This document shows, in pieces, positions 23,031 to 35,600 of a stretch of DNA of 64,000 nucleotides. Origin of the DNA: Rapana venosa (lineage: Eukaryota > Mollusca > Gastropoda > Neogastropoda > Muricidae); NCBI GenBank assembly GCA_028751875.1, contig CM054154.1, positions 52,121,476 to 52,185,475 of the forward strand. Reading direction: 5' to 3'. The translations under genes and the position numbers were made by a program. Under the pieces are notes generated by a model. It saw only the letters and a list, made by a program, of their open reading frames with translations. It did no database searches and was not told the DNA's origin. Each line of letters opens with the position of its first letter. Within the stretch, counting starts at the first letter, position 1.

Positions 23031-23457
23031 CTCATATTCCAAATCCTTTGGGGCGCCTTCGAAGCTTTGTCAACCACCTTTCTCCAGTCCTCTCATCTCT
23101 CAGCCGCCCTCAGGGTGTCTCTCAGCTCCATGTCTGTCCACTCTCGAATGCTGTCCTACCATCTCTTCCTTTGTCTGCCTCTTCTTCTTCCTCCCCTCAA
23201 TGTGCCTAGTAGGATTGTTTTAGCAAGACCAGAGGAGCATGTGACATGACCAAACCACTTCAGTTTTCATTGTCTAACGAGTGTTTGAAGGTCAGTATAG
23301 GGCCCGATTTTATTGCGGATGCGTCTCTTGACTTCTTCATTCATGATGTGGTCTTTGTACGAGATGCCTAAGAGTCTTCGGAAGCACCTCATTTCTACAG
23401 CTCTTATTCTTCTCTCTAAGTCCGCTGTGAGGGTCCATGATTCACATGCATATAAGA
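23030..23457 (-). pseudogene. RTE-like element, 3' part (left-contig copy)
   Basis: The minus strand encodes CESWTLTADLER, FRRLLGISYKDHIMNEEVKR and GLAKTI(L)LGTLRG, then VVDKA(S)KAPQ, and ends in a GTGACAGTGAC tail. It is the 3' part of the RTE family inserted in ORF1 of the I-like element. Its 5' part lies at about 25840-26960, on the other side of an L2-like insertion. Confidence 0.75.
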
Positions 23458-25835
23458 AGACCTATGATCGGGGGGCTTGAGAGAACTGTTGACAAACACG
23501 CTCCCGTTGTTTCTCGGAGGGTGCGCGACAGGCCTTCAGCGCCTTGGATGGACGATGGGGTGAGAGAGGGTAGAAGGGTGAAGCGGCGGGCGGGAGAGAA
23601 GTGGAGAAAGACAAAACTTCATTTGCACAGAGAAATTTTAGTCAAGGAAAATGTGGTATACAGAATCTGAAAGAGTCAAAGATAAAGAATTTTATTTTGG
23701 GGGAATGAATCATGTGTTCATCAAAACCAATTTTCTCTATAGCTAACGGGCCTCTGGGTAAGAAATCCCAACCCCCTTCCCACAAATGTGCCCTACACGA
23801 TTACCAAAAAGTTTTGTAAATTTTTCATGGATAAATCAAACAAATACGCGATGTTCTTGATCAGCGACCATCTTTTCCCACTAGTTTCCATCAGTATGAT
23901 GGTCCCATTTTGTCATCCTTTCAACCAGTTCTGTGAAAGAACTTTGTCCATGCCAACAAAAAGCTGTTGTTTGGATCCTCTGCCATGTTTTGATAAAGCA
24001 AAACCTTGATATTTTGGCACTATGGTAACAGACATCATCAATGCATCTCTGTCGGCGGGATCTGTACCTGTCAGTTCAAAAATGCTATTGTTATCCCTCC
24101 TCAAGATAAAAGGTCTAGACTGCAATACTATGAAAAAATTACGGGCCCGGTTTCCAATTTCCTTTCATTTAAAAAGTTCTGGAGAGGGTCGTCTCAAACA
24201 GCTTCAGAAGCCCCTAGCTTGTAACCACCTTTTGGAAGATCATCAGTCAGCGTATAGGGCTGGTCACGCACGGAGATTGCCGTACTTAGTGTCCCAGCAG
24301 CCTGCTTTTGAGAATGACGACCGCAGAGTGTCGGTCTGGGTTGTTGGACCTCAGTGCGGCATTCGACACGCTTTGACCACTCTATTTGCCCCAAAAGACT
24401 GAATACTCTTTTGGATAAGAGGTGTTGCCTTGGCATGGTTTCCCTCTATGTCTCTGAAGGTCGCAGAGCGTTTCTGATAGAGGGAGTTATGTCACAAACC
24501 TGCCCCCTCCTATATGGCGTACCTCAGGGTTTTGTTTTGGGTCCGTTTTTGTTCACACTATATTTCAGCCTCTGTCTAATGTGATGACCTTACATGATTG
24601 GCAGTTTCATAAAAATGCAGATGATACAGAAATTTCGGCAAATGCAACACTTCAAAATTTTTCAGACGCCACACGCACACTGGCAGATTGCACGCACAGT
24701 GTCCCTTTAGTGGATGGACAGCAACAAATCAAATTAAATAAGACAAGACAGAAGTTATGGCAGTTGGTTCACCATCTAGTCTTTTGCGGGTGTCGGAGAG
24801 TTCTGTGGTCTTGGGTGGCTGTGACATAGCTTTTCAGAGTTCTGTGCGGTATTGGGTGTTCAGCTAGATTTCCTACTCTCTCCATTTAAAGACCACATTT
24901 GTAACGTTGCAGAGCAAAGCTTTCTAGAGTGCGCTGTATTGCCCCATTAAGAAAATTCTTGCCTCGAGAGCAGTGATCAGCTTTGTTTCCCGCGACCCTC
25001 TTGTCGGGGATGGACTATTGCAACTCTGTTTTATCGGTTTTAGTGATGAACACTTTACACGCCCGCAGCGAATTCAGAACTTTCTGCCAGGCTCATCTTT
25101 GGAAGAGCAAAAGGGACCATGTGATCCCCTGCTTTGGAGCTTCATTGGTTACCTGTAAGGGCACGCTGACAGTACAAAGTTTCGGTCTTGGCATACTGTC
25201 ACTTGAGGGGTCGCTTGCTCCATCTCTGTCAGCTGCTTGAAATCACGCACCACACTAGAACCTGCGGTCTTCGAATGATAACTTATTTTTGTACCCCCTT
25301 ACAACCTCAAAACCGCAGGTGTAGATCTTTTGGTGTTGCTTTCGCCCCCGATCTGGAATCTCTGCACCAGCCGTCAGACATGCTCCCACTTTATCCCAGT
25401 TTAAGTCTTCATTGAAGACACATCTCTTTTAAAGTATTTTTAGCTAGTTAATATATTGTGCTTGTCTTGGGCAGTCGCGTTTGTACACTGTAGGCTACTT
25501 CATGTGCATGCCTGGCTGTTGGTTTTGTTTTTTTTTGTTAGTATGTTATTGCTAGTGCCTTTTCTCTGAGTGTATGTTAATTGCCTGTAGTAAAGTGCCG
25601 GACGCAAGTGTGTGCTCTACAGGGGCGATAGGTATCTTAGTAAATTTATTTGGGGCTTTAGAAATGTCATTATCATTTTTGTTGTTTTTATTATGTGCTG
25701 TGTGTGCATGCGTATAAATGCGCTGGTATTAAAAGCGCATTGAGTCATTGCTTTGAGAAATGTGATTATATAAAGGCACTAGTCATTATGTATTATTATT
25801 TGTTATGTTTAAGATTGACCATTGCTGCTGTTGGT
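23458..25835 (+). mobile_element. L2/CR1-like element nested in the RTE (left-contig copy)
   Basis: Plus-strand frames show the linker (DKHAPVVSRRVRDRPSAPWM), RT landmarks (SAYRAGHA near 24250, YGVPQGFVLGPFLFTLYFS near 24515-24575, KNADDTEIS near 24614-24640 as the altered catalytic region) and the C-terminal signature WNSL/LHQPSDMLPLYPSLSLH near 25360-25415. It ends with GCTATATAAATG-like sequence and TTATT repeats. Many single-base indels relative to 39001-41418 show that the two consensus sequences differ mainly by errors. Confidence 0.75.
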
Positions 25836-26990
25836 CTGGGCTAGGTAATTAATCAATATGACTAAGTATTGCTGTTTTTGATCCACATTGTGCTGTCACG
25901 TAGATCAAAAGATATTTGTAAATCTGGTAAATATTTCAAGTTTTGATTTTTTGATATGTGCTGTGGAAGTGCTCGTGGTGTCATCTTAGTTTGTGGTGTT
26001 TTCCCCGTAGGATATTTCCATACCAAAATTTTGTGCGATTGTTCTTCTATGCCGGTTCACTAAGATCTGTTCTTGCTCATGGCCAGTAAATCCGTTCATA
26101 TCTCGGCGAAGGGGCAAGTTTGTGTGTGGAGTTGCCCTCCAATACTATCACGTTCACCTTCATGTTCTTCTAGAGCTGTGCTTCCATGTTCTCTCAAGAA
26201 ATAGATTGAAAAAGAGTTGGGGATTAAGCAAGGCAGCCCTTGGCGCACCCGACCTTCATGTCCGAAAAACACACTCACCTATGTTGTTGTGAAACACTGC
26301 ACTTGCTCATTTGTGTATGTGGCTCTGAGATCAAACTGTGATTTAGGTTGGCATGCGATGTTGTAGTGGTTCATAGTTGCCCACAGAGGCAGAGTGCCAA
26401 ACCTGTCAAATTTTTTTGGCTTTCTTGAAATCGTAAAGACATGCTGGTCTTGGTTGATCTGGATATAATTTTTCACATGATGAGTCGGTGTTGAAGATCT
26501 GCTACGGGCTGTGTGTTTACTGCGACCAGGTCTGAAACAAGCTCTGTTCTTCTGCGAGGATTCTTTGCAGCTGTGGTGTTTGGAGCTGTTCACGTAAGAT
26601 CCTTCAGCATCACTTTGCTAGGGTGACTGATGAGACTAATGGTGCGGTCTAGTTCTGAGCATTGTTGGACGGTTGACTTTTTAGGAAACAGGTAGTTATT
26701 ATAAGGGATATGTGTCCACGCTTTTGGCCATACTCCGTCGGCCAGATCTTGTTGCAGATTTGATGGAGTACGTCTATCAGGAATACCTCCTGCTTTGCAA
26801 CATTTCAGCTGGGAATAATTAACAAAACCTGCAGATTCTTCACGGTTTTTGAGATGAAGACTGCACTTTACAATTCTTGAAATGAATGGTGTTAGTTTCC
26901 TCAGTTCTGGGACACTCGTTTTTTCAGTGATGAGATCTTTGGACTTTAAGTTAGTGTAATCTAAGACTGTTTCATTTTTTTGAGCGTACT
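25836..26990 (-). pseudogene. RTE-like element, RT part (left-contig copy, corrupted)
   Basis: Corrupted counterpart of 41419-42430. Remnants such as PKKSTVQQCSELDRTISLIS and HPSKVMLKDLT are visible around 26600-26700 on the minus strand. The 5' end at about 26960 meets ORF1 of the I-like element. Confidence 0.65.
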
Positions 26991-27059
26991 TACAATATGT
27001 CCCAGACAGTCTGAATTGTACTGTCATTGCCTTCGTTCTAAAACCATATATTTCACGGC

Positions 27060-28915
27060 AATGATTCTATAATTTCTTTGTTAACACGACCAAATATTGG
27101 TCTGTGCTTGAAAAATGCTTTTAAAGATGAGTGAAACATTATATTCACCCTTAGCCTCACAACTTGGATTGCCTGAGTTCTGTTAGTTGAAAGAAGTCAA
27201 TAAAACCTGTCTTTTAAAATCCATGAATAAATTAAAAGTGGAACTTGTACTACACACTGACTTAACCATAACTATACCTAAACTGTTTTCTGGTAAGTTT
27301 CTTTGCACTTTGGCACCCAAGGGGAGATGACCAGAAATCTATGTGTAATAACAAGCATTTGGTAAGCTTGACGTTCAGTGATCCTTGACTAGGCAGCCTG
27401 AACAAGCTTAAGCCAAATGTTTAATACATTTAACAGGCACGTTCCGCTATTATATATATGAAGTGGACACCTCCCAGTCTTGCATATACTTCTCTTTGCG
27501 TTGGAGGCAGGAAGGGGGACATTCTGTATCTTCTAATAGCCATAGGTGTATGTACTGCTTCAAATATGCTTACATTTATTTATTTTGTTTGATTTCATTC
27601 AGTCTCTAAAAAGCCCTCTAGTATTAACTTTGCTATGTCATTATCGCTTCATGCAGTGAATCGAACAATTTTCCAGAATAAACTTTGAGTTAGTGGAAGT
27701 TAACGTTTTTGTGATCCTCATTAGTTCTCTTATCACATTCTACCCTTTCTACAACCTCGTCAGCGCACTGGTAATACTTACTTCTATTGGTTGAAAAAGG
27801 CAGTTGCGAGATGTTTTTAGGATTTTTCACCTTTATATCTTCACATTTCCTTAATAAACAGTTTCTCTTTTGTAGAAGCTAAAATGTCCCTATCCATTTG
27901 TCTAAAATACATTGTTATGTTTGTGCGACTGTTTAAAGAAATTAACTGTTAATACGCTAAAGCGGTCAGCTTCCCATTTTATTAAGAACTATTAAGGTGT
28001 ATTGTTTGGTGCCCAATAATTGTATGTTGACAACAGAAATATCAGTATACAAGCAATAATGAATAATAATAATATTTCTTCCTACATCAGGGGATTAACG
28101 GAAATACGTTTTCCCTGTTCTGGACACCTCTAGTGGATAAATCATTTAATGAAACTCTGAAACACATGGGACTCAGCATAGCAGCCTTATTTCACACCTT
28201 TGGGCAGTCAAAATAATTCAGAATAGACATTTATACACGTACTACACAGGCTAGATACATAATCCGTAGATACTTCTTTATAAAGCCCAGTACAGTTTAC
28301 TTTTACAGCAGTTTTTCTCAAACATTATACGACAACCTACTCTGTTTACTCGAATCAATGGCTTTTTGGAAATCTTACAAATTCAACATGTAAAGTTTGG
28401 CACTTTTAAAGCAAGATCTCTGGCAATTGCATTAGGTAAGAAAAATATGGTCTAACTGTATAACAATCTATATTCACGGCCTGAAGCAGAATGTTCTTCA
28501 GTATGTTTCTTCTTGCTCTTGCCCATTTTTGAGTATATGTTTGGTCAAAGGCTGTGCTACACTTTGCTGATCAATACTTGTTTGGGGCTATACACGATAG
28601 TTATCTGGCTGGTTTAATCTCCTTTCTTGTGGAGTGGCACAAGGATTGATTTGGACCACTGGATAGGAAAAAAACACCTAAATCAAACAATCTGTTAAAA
28701 TACACAACCAGAAAATCAACACCTGAATTGTCTTCATGTTTCAGCATTTCACCAAATACATTGTCAGGCCCTGAGCTCTTAAGAGCTTTCAGGCTACTAA
28801 TACTCCGTAAGAACCTCTTGCCTAGAAATAGACTCATTAACAAAATATCACAGTTTTTCTTTCCTCTATTTCCTTAGTGATATCTATGTCATCTAGTTGA
28901 ATTGCTAAATTAGTT
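27060..28915 (-). pseudogene. Nimb-like element, RT and C-terminal region (left-contig copy)
   Basis: Counterpart of 42590-44350, broken by more indels. One open piece (28601-28843) reads LKALKSSGPDNVFGEMLKHE, the start of RT. The I-like element interrupts its C-terminal region at about 27060. Confidence 0.65.
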
Positions 28916-29550
28916 TCATGAAATTCTTTGAAAAAGTGCACATACTATTGCTTTGTACTTATACTATTGTATATAACTGCAGTATTGATTCTAGGGTGCG
29001 CCCTTGCGGGATTCCCGCATTTCTTTCTAAATTGCCACAAAAGGATGTGGGCAGTGCATCCTGATGGACGCAAAAAAATCCTGGACAACGCGTTTTCAAA
29101 CAAACAGTGCGCCATCGCAACTGCCGTTTGTATAATCTCTGATATTAAGCACTACTTCCACCGAAGTTCTCCATTGATACTTCTACAAGCGATCATGATG
29201 GTCCTACTAAAGCAGGCTGGTCGTTCTGTTTTCCTATTCGTTTATGTCATCTTCCAAGAGGCCTTGTACTCCAGAAACAAGTGATGTGATTGGGACAGAG
29301 ATCGTTGAGGAGATAGCAGACGCTACCTCCCAGCAGGCGATCAAGTAGCCCTGGCTTGAGTGAAGTGATCATGGCATGCAGTAGGCTTTCAGCTGGCTGT
29401 GTATCAAACATGGAAAGAACAATGCCTTCACTAAAGGAGGATGCGCTTATTAGAGAACAGCACTTTGTGCATCAGGCAAAAACACTGCCAATCCACAGGA
29501 GGCTGTACAAGATGAAACTCTTCAGAAAAACTTCCATCAGTTAGACATAT

Positions 29551-29589
<39 letters not shown>

Positions 29590-29862
29590 TCTCTTCTCTC
29601 TCTCTCTCTCTCTTCTCTCCTCTCTACTCTCTCTCATCAATGTGATCTAAAAGAGAAAAAGCGCTTCGATTTGTTTCTTTTTTACAAGATTCATGCGCTA
29701 TATAAATTCCATATATTATTTATTTTTTTAAGGGGGGTGGGGGGGGGGGGAAGACTTTGACATTGGCTTTTTAATATTATCTAAATGTAGATCTCGCGGA
29801 ATGTGGAAATACAAATTTGATTCATTCTCTCATCTCTCTCTCTCTCTCTCTCACTTCTCTCT

Positions 29863-29898
<36 letters not shown>

Positions 29899-30373
29899 GG
29901 TGAGCTGTTCTCAAGCAACAGAGAAGCTGTACTTATTCACTTGTGCTGTTATTTTGCATAATTAGTAGCATGTAATCAAAGTACATCACTGCAATTTTGG
30001 TACTAACTTCTTCATGAAGGTACACTGATCATGCCAGTATCAAATTTATCCTTCAGAGGTATGCATGTGGCCAACTTTATTGGCGTTTCCAGTTGTGCAT
30101 GCGAGGAAGAGTAGTGGCCATTCAGCAAACACACAAAGGAAGGTGAAACTGTGCGTGGCCACTGAGCTTTGTTCGCACTGCTTCAGTGCTTCTCTCCTGC
30201 TGATACTGTGTTTGGGTCCAGTGACTTGAATGGGACAGCGTGTGAAAATTATTGCAGCCTTTGTGACTACAGTGCCAGTGCATGTCATCCATCTTTGAAC
30301 GAGTGTTTTCCCCAATCCCTGGTACAGATGTTGGCAAAGTCACTTCTTTATGGAAAACAAGCATTTTCCTTTC
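28916..30373. other. Unassigned sequence, CT microsatellites and a short L2-type 3' end
   Basis: Counterpart of 44351-45778. 28916-29545 holds no recognisable gene. 29550-29636 and 29835-29897 are CT tracts. 29660-29720 carries the L2-type terminal signature (GCGCTTCGATTTGTTTC then GCTATATAAATTCCATATAT). The stretch ends directly at the N gap. Confidence 0.6.
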
Positions 30374-30873
30374 NNNNNNNNNNNNNNNNNNNNNNNNNNN
30401 NNNNNNNNNNNNNNNNNNNNNNNNNNNNNNNNNNNNNNNNNNNNNNNNNNNNNNNNNNNNNNNNNNNNNNNNNNNNNNNNNNNNNNNNNNNNNNNNNNNN
30501 NNNNNNNNNNNNNNNNNNNNNNNNNNNNNNNNNNNNNNNNNNNNNNNNNNNNNNNNNNNNNNNNNNNNNNNNNNNNNNNNNNNNNNNNNNNNNNNNNNNN
30601 NNNNNNNNNNNNNNNNNNNNNNNNNNNNNNNNNNNNNNNNNNNNNNNNNNNNNNNNNNNNNNNNNNNNNNNNNNNNNNNNNNNNNNNNNNNNNNNNNNNN
30701 NNNNNNNNNNNNNNNNNNNNNNNNNNNNNNNNNNNNNNNNNNNNNNNNNNNNNNNNNNNNNNNNNNNNNNNNNNNNNNNNNNNNNNNNNNNNNNNNNNNN
30801 NNNNNNNNNNNNNNNNNNNNNNNNNNNNNNNNNNNNNNNNNNNNNNNNNNNNNNNNNNNNNNNNNNNNNNNNN
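30374..30873. other. Assembly gap of exactly 500 N
   Basis: A run of 500 N, the same length as the gap at 60395-60894, so its size is a placeholder. Sequence to its right repeats sequence from about 15490 onwards, which suggests that the flanking contigs overlap and the true gap is negative. Confidence 0.98.
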
Positions 30874-31411
30874 ACCATATGGAGATACGAAACATCCCTC
30901 TCGGAACCAAGTAAAAGTTACTAAACGCGCTAGTCACCTTCAACAGCTTAACGCCATGTGAGGCCATGGACACTGAACGCAGACCTACAAAGGAGGATTC
31001 CAACAGTAGAAATGAGATGCCTCAAAGGCTCCTTGGCATCTCATACAAGTAACCAAGTCACCACAAATGAAGTCCGCAGACTGATCACTCAACAATGAGG
31101 GACTATGAAGACCTACTGACCACGGCAAAAAAGAGGAAACTCAGATAGGTATGGGCACGTAACACGCTCAGAAGGACTTGCAAAGACCATCCTGCAAGGA
31201 CAGGTCCAGGGGGAGATAAGCGGGGCAGACAGAGGAGAAAGTGGGCCGACGACATCCGTGATTGGACAGGGGAGGGCTTCAGTGTCAGTCACCCAGGCGC
31301 TTGCCCACGACCGCGCTAAGTGGAGCCAGCTGGTCCACCGTTCGTCCACCATGCAGCGCCCCTACGACCCTGGTGGGTTACAGGACAAGTGAACAGTGAA
31401 CAGTGAAGTGA
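30874..31411 (+). pseudogene. RTE-like element, 3' end (right-contig copy)
   Basis: The plus strand encodes the RTE C-terminal tail: QRLLGIS(Y)K, LLTTAKKRKLRWYGHVT-like sequence, and GLAKTILQGQVQG, then a basic and tryptophan-rich end. It closes in GTGAACAGTGAACAGTGAA repeats and the TSD copy ACTTGCCTAGGTT at 31412-31424. Everything upstream is cut off by the gap; the left contig (13104-15489) supplies it. Confidence 0.75.
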
Positions 31412-31424
31412 ACTTGCCTAGGTT

Positions 31425-32681
31425 ATCAAGATCAGATTGGAACTGTCTTTGAATATTATTTTGTGTTCTTTGAGGAGTTGTCTTTTTTAAAGTGACGTCC
31501 ATCCACATACAGATGTGATCAGCATATGAGCTAAAATGACACGATTGGAAAGTACTTTGGGAAGATCTTGAATCAGAATATTGAATAAAATAGGCGCTAA
31601 AATAGAACCTTGCGGGATTCCAATATCAAGATTTCAGGATCAAAAATAACTGAATCCCACTCTACTCTTATTTGTTCTGTCGGACGGAAAAGCTTTTATA
31701 TAATTGTATGTTTCCAGACAATCCCATTGATTTTAGCTTGTATAACAATCGTTTATGTCAGCGCCTTTGCTTTATCACAGTTCTTGATTAAACCATTGAT
31801 GCTGGGGGCAACAGGAAAGTGAGAGACTGTATGACCAGTGGCTTTCCCACTCATGGAATTCCCCTTTACAGCTTAGTCTTTAGTGATCGACTATGACTCT
31901 CTGACTAGGAGGCTTGACTGTGCTGCAGCCCTGGGGGCTGGTTGGCTTTTGGAGAACATCTCCAACGCTGACTGTCCTTATGCCCACTTGGCCGAGAGAG
32001 GTGGGGATGTACTGTGGGCAAGGCATCTCCACTATAATCAAATTTCTGCCCAGTTTCCAAAACAGCAGCTGCCTCCTCTGCTGTTTTGGAGGTCATCGTC
32101 GGACACGACAGACAAACATACATACATACATATGCCAAACTTGGTCGTACGCTTTTTTAACATCCACAAATGTGGCTAAAACATTTGTCTCTGGAGGCAA
32201 ACTAGTGTTTTACTTTAGTTGAAAGTTTAATGAGGTGTTCAACTGTTGATCTTCTTTTTCTGAATCCTGCCTGATTTACTGGGAGAATGTCATTTTTTTC
32301 ACAGTATTGCATTATACTGTTTAGGACTATTTTTTCTAAAAGTTGGCACATATGAGAGGTTAAAGCAATAGGTCTATAACTGTTCATATTGCTTTGGGGT
32401 TTCCCAGCTTTTATTATTGGGAAAACAATAGATTGTTTTCCATATTTTGGGCTTATTATCTGAAACCCAGCATTTCTGAAAAAAACTGTGTAAGAATAAA
32501 GCAGTTTTCTGGCATATTTTTTAACATTTCGTTAGAAACAATGTCTATACCAACTGAGTTTTTCCTGCTTTTAAGAGAAGCTATTGCTGTTTTCAACTCA
32601 TAAAGAGTTATTGGCGAATTAAACCATAGATCATTTTTGGGAGCTGAATCTGTATAACTGATTTTTCTCTTCTCTTTCTCT
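31425..32681 (-). pseudogene. Reverse transcriptase of the I-like element (right-contig copy)
   Basis: Minus strand, right to left: LKSRKNSVGIDIVSNEMLKN, then NSYRPIALTSHMCQLLEKIV, LPVNQAGFRKRRSTVEHLIK and FVDVKKAYDQVW (motif A, near 32160-32130). The 384-bp repeat then interrupts, and the coding continues with LLYKLKSMGLSGN-like sequence, GIPQGSILAPILFNILI and SYADHICMW (motif C, near 31530-31500). The second catalytic Asp of YxDD reads His here, so the enzyme would be dead, unless this is a consensus error. Frameshifts occur on both sides of the repeat. Removing the repeat rejoins RT motifs A and B. Confidence 0.75.
31757..32130 (-). repeat. 384-bp dispersed repeat with a perfect 12-bp stem
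   Basis: Nearly identical, in reverse, to 55130-55513. It contains the inverted repeat CCAAAACAGCAG / CTGCTGTTTTGG (32057-32068 and 32078-32089 with a 9-base loop). No open frame is preserved between copies, so it looks non-coding and non-autonomous. It is inserted right after RT motif A of the I-like element; only CATA-like bases are shared at both borders. A short GTAT repeat precedes it. Confidence 0.75.
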
Positions 32682-35600
32682 GGTGTGTCACCTTGTCGTA
32701 GTGGGATGGCTTGCATGCTTCAATGACCCCCAGAGCTATGTGGGCGGGGGCTTAGGCCTCTGGCAGGTTCAACCATGCTCAACAGGTCTGGGGGGGGGGG
32801 GGGGGAGCCAAACTAAACGATGCTCGCCCCTGGTCCTCCAGGTTGGGGTTGTGCATTGGGCTAACGACCTATACTCTTAAAGAGCCCGTCTGTTACGGAA
32901 ACTGCAACATTACCTCTTACAGCGACATAGGTTGGGAAGAGTCCCCCTCTCTGGTAGAGCTATGACGCGAGCCTGGTGAATGCCTCGGGAAGCCATGCGC
33001 CGACAACCTCTTTTCTAACAACCAAGTCAACAACCAGGATAGGACCTGGAACATCAGAAAACCCTTTACAAAACTGGAAAACAGCACAAGTGTGTAGAGA
33101 AATGCCACCAGGTACAACCTAAAGATCCTTGGCCTGTGCGAGACCAGTTAATGGAACCGGCAGACAAAAACTTGCGAGTGGAGACCCTATCATCTACGCA
33201 GGACAGGAAGAGGCCAGCCCCACACACATGGAGTAGCGCTGCAGATGAAACCCGAAGCAACGCAAGCACTGCTGTCCCTGGGAACCATGTCCACCTACGA
33301 TCCTCACAGCACGTGTCAACTCCAAAGGCAGAAAGGTTACCACCATCTGTCTATGCTTCCAATAAAACAGCAGAGTTTAGAAAGATAAAAAAAACTTCTT
33401 CGAACAAGTCCCACCATCCATGGACAAAGCACCAAAGAGGACCTAAAAAAACTAATGAGACATGAAATGCCAAAGTGGGGACAGACAACACAAACAGAGA
33501 ACGATCCAGGGCAGACATGGCACTAGAGAACAAAATGAAAATGGAGAACATTTAAACAGAATTTTGCATGTTTAACGACCTGGTCATTGGAGGCACCATC
33601 TTTCATCACACGAAAGTCCACAAGACCACATGGACTTCCCCCGAGCAAGACAGAAACCAGATTGGACCACATCACCAACAGGCAAAAGTGGAAAGGAGCC
33701 TGCATGATGTCAGGGGTGAAGCGCGGAGCAGATGGCAGCATAGACTCATCAATCTTGTTTTGCCATCCCTCTAGTTAAAGACCAAGCTCAAAGCCTACAT
33801 CGACTGGGCAGGAAGACCATCACTACAAGTGCAACGTGCAAGCCTGAGGAAAGCAAAAAAATAGAAGAAATTCAGACTCGAACTGAGGGAACAACTTCAG
33901 TGTGCTTTCCCACTGCCAAGGAAACAGTGGAAGAGCAATGGCAGAGTCTGTTTTGAGACCTGGAAGACAACAAGCCAAACAGTACTGGAACAAGAAATAC
34001 AAGGAGGCTGACAACAGAAAAAACATGGGCACTGATCACCGAGAAAATCACTGAAAGATCAGATCAACCAACGCAAGATCAAGAAAAGAAGCAGGAACTG
34101 CAAAGCATGCTACTGGGACAAAAACCAGCAGTAAAGAAAGTGCAAGAAGAGACCGAGGAGAAAAATTCATTGAGGGACTGACTCAGGAAGCAGAAGACTG
34201 CAGCAAAGGCCAAAGAAATATGAAGAGACGGTACGAGATCACAAAAACTCTCTCAGGAAAAAACAGCAAACCTAGCTTCCCTGTCAAAGATAAGATGGCA
34301 ATACCATTCTCAGTTGAGGGACCAGAGAGCAAGATGTTCAGAGCACTTCAAAAGAAACGCTCAACAGACCTGCACCATCCCGATGCCGGCTTGACATCCC
34401 CCACCAACTGAAATCCTTGGCATCAACACCGGCCCCCCCTCCCAAGAATGAAGATCACCAAAGCCACCAAGTCACTCAATCAGGCAAAGCAGCAGGCATA
34501 TGGTATTTACCACCCTGAAGCAACTGAAGGCAGACATCCAAACTTCCCACTGAGATGTTATACCCACTCCTACACAATATCTGGAGCAAGAGATGTACAG
34601 AAAAACTGAAGAAAGGCCATCTCGTAAAGCAGCAAAAGAAAGGGAACCTTCTCCTGCAACAACTGGAGAAGGAATCATGCTACTGTCTCCCAGAGAAAGT
34701 GCTGACAAAGATCATGCTAAGAGAGACTGAAGACAGCACTGGTAAAGACAACTTCAGATAGAACAGGCAGGCTTAGGTAAACAGATCATGCACAAGATAA
34801 ATCGCACAATGGTCAAATCATCATTGAGGCAGTCCCTGGAATGCAGACCCGCCTATATTCAGTCGTTTGTCGACTTCCAGAAGGTATTTGACAGCGTTGA
34901 CAGAGATGTCATATGGAAACTGATGCATCGCTATGGCTTTCCACCAAAGTTCATCACCATCATCCAGCAGCTATATGAAGACGCCACCTGTCAAGTCATC
35001 CATGAAGGGAAACTGACGGAACCCTTCTCCGTACAGACTGGTGTAGGTCAGGGCCAACCATCTTCCTGTTGGTGGTTGACTGGATAATGCAACAGGCCAC
35101 AGCAGGCAGGAGAACTGGCATACAGTGGACCCTCATGAAGCAGCTCGAAGACCTGGACTTTGCAGACGACATCAGCCTTCTCTCCCACGGGCAACAAGAC
35201 GCACAAGAGAAGCTTTGTCGTGTTGCTGGAGAAGCTGAAAAGACTGGTCTCCAAATCAACATTGGGAAGACGGAGGTCATGAGGGTGACAAACAAAACAC
35301 ATGACCCAGTGGCGACTGCAGCAAGAAACCATCATGGAAGTCAGCAAGTTTAATTTACCTGGCAGTGTCCGCAGTAAAGATGGGAAACAGATGAAGACAT
35401 CAAGTGCCGAATCAAAAAAGCCCGTCACGCCTTCAACACCCTTTGGCCAATTTGGAGAGCAACAGCCTCTCATTTCAAAACAAGATTCGTCAATCTACAA
35501 CACCAATGTCAAATCGGTCCTACTTTATGGCTCAGAAACCTGGCGGGTAACAAAAACCAACACCCACAAACTCCAGTCTTTTACCAACAAATGCCTCAGG

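Larger units (their letters stand above)
11640..27060 (-). mobile_element. I-like (RNase H-bearing) non-LTR retrotransposon with at least five nested insertions
   Basis: Pieces of one minus-strand element lie in the correct order from right to left. They are: ORF1 start (near 27000), rest of ORF1 (23030-22110), APE endonuclease (21660-21232), linker (21130-20465), reverse transcriptase (17183-16003, continuing 13090-12900), C-terminal helix region (12633-12268) and RNase H (12095-11690). Between them lie an RTE containing an L2-like element (23030-27000), an RTE (17184-20455), a 384-bp repeat (about 16327-16640), an RTE with a 13-bp TSD (13104-15989) and a SINE (12742-12892). Removing them rejoins the coding sequence at each junction. 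Own sequence is roughly 4.5-5 kb. The right part is duplicated in the right contig up to about 42590. Confidence 0.7.
15490..30373. repeat. Left copy of a 14.9-kb duplicated segment (probable contig overlap)
   Basis: Landmarks recur in order and orientation at a nearly constant offset of about 15.4-15.5 kb. CCGAGTTCATTGGAGGGG is at 20381 and 35883, AAGGATGTGGGCAGTGCATC at 29041 and 44442, and CTTCAGAGGTATGCATGTGG at 30051 and 45455. Nested insertions, microsatellites and TSDs are shared. The copy ends exactly at the N gap. Confidence 0.9.
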
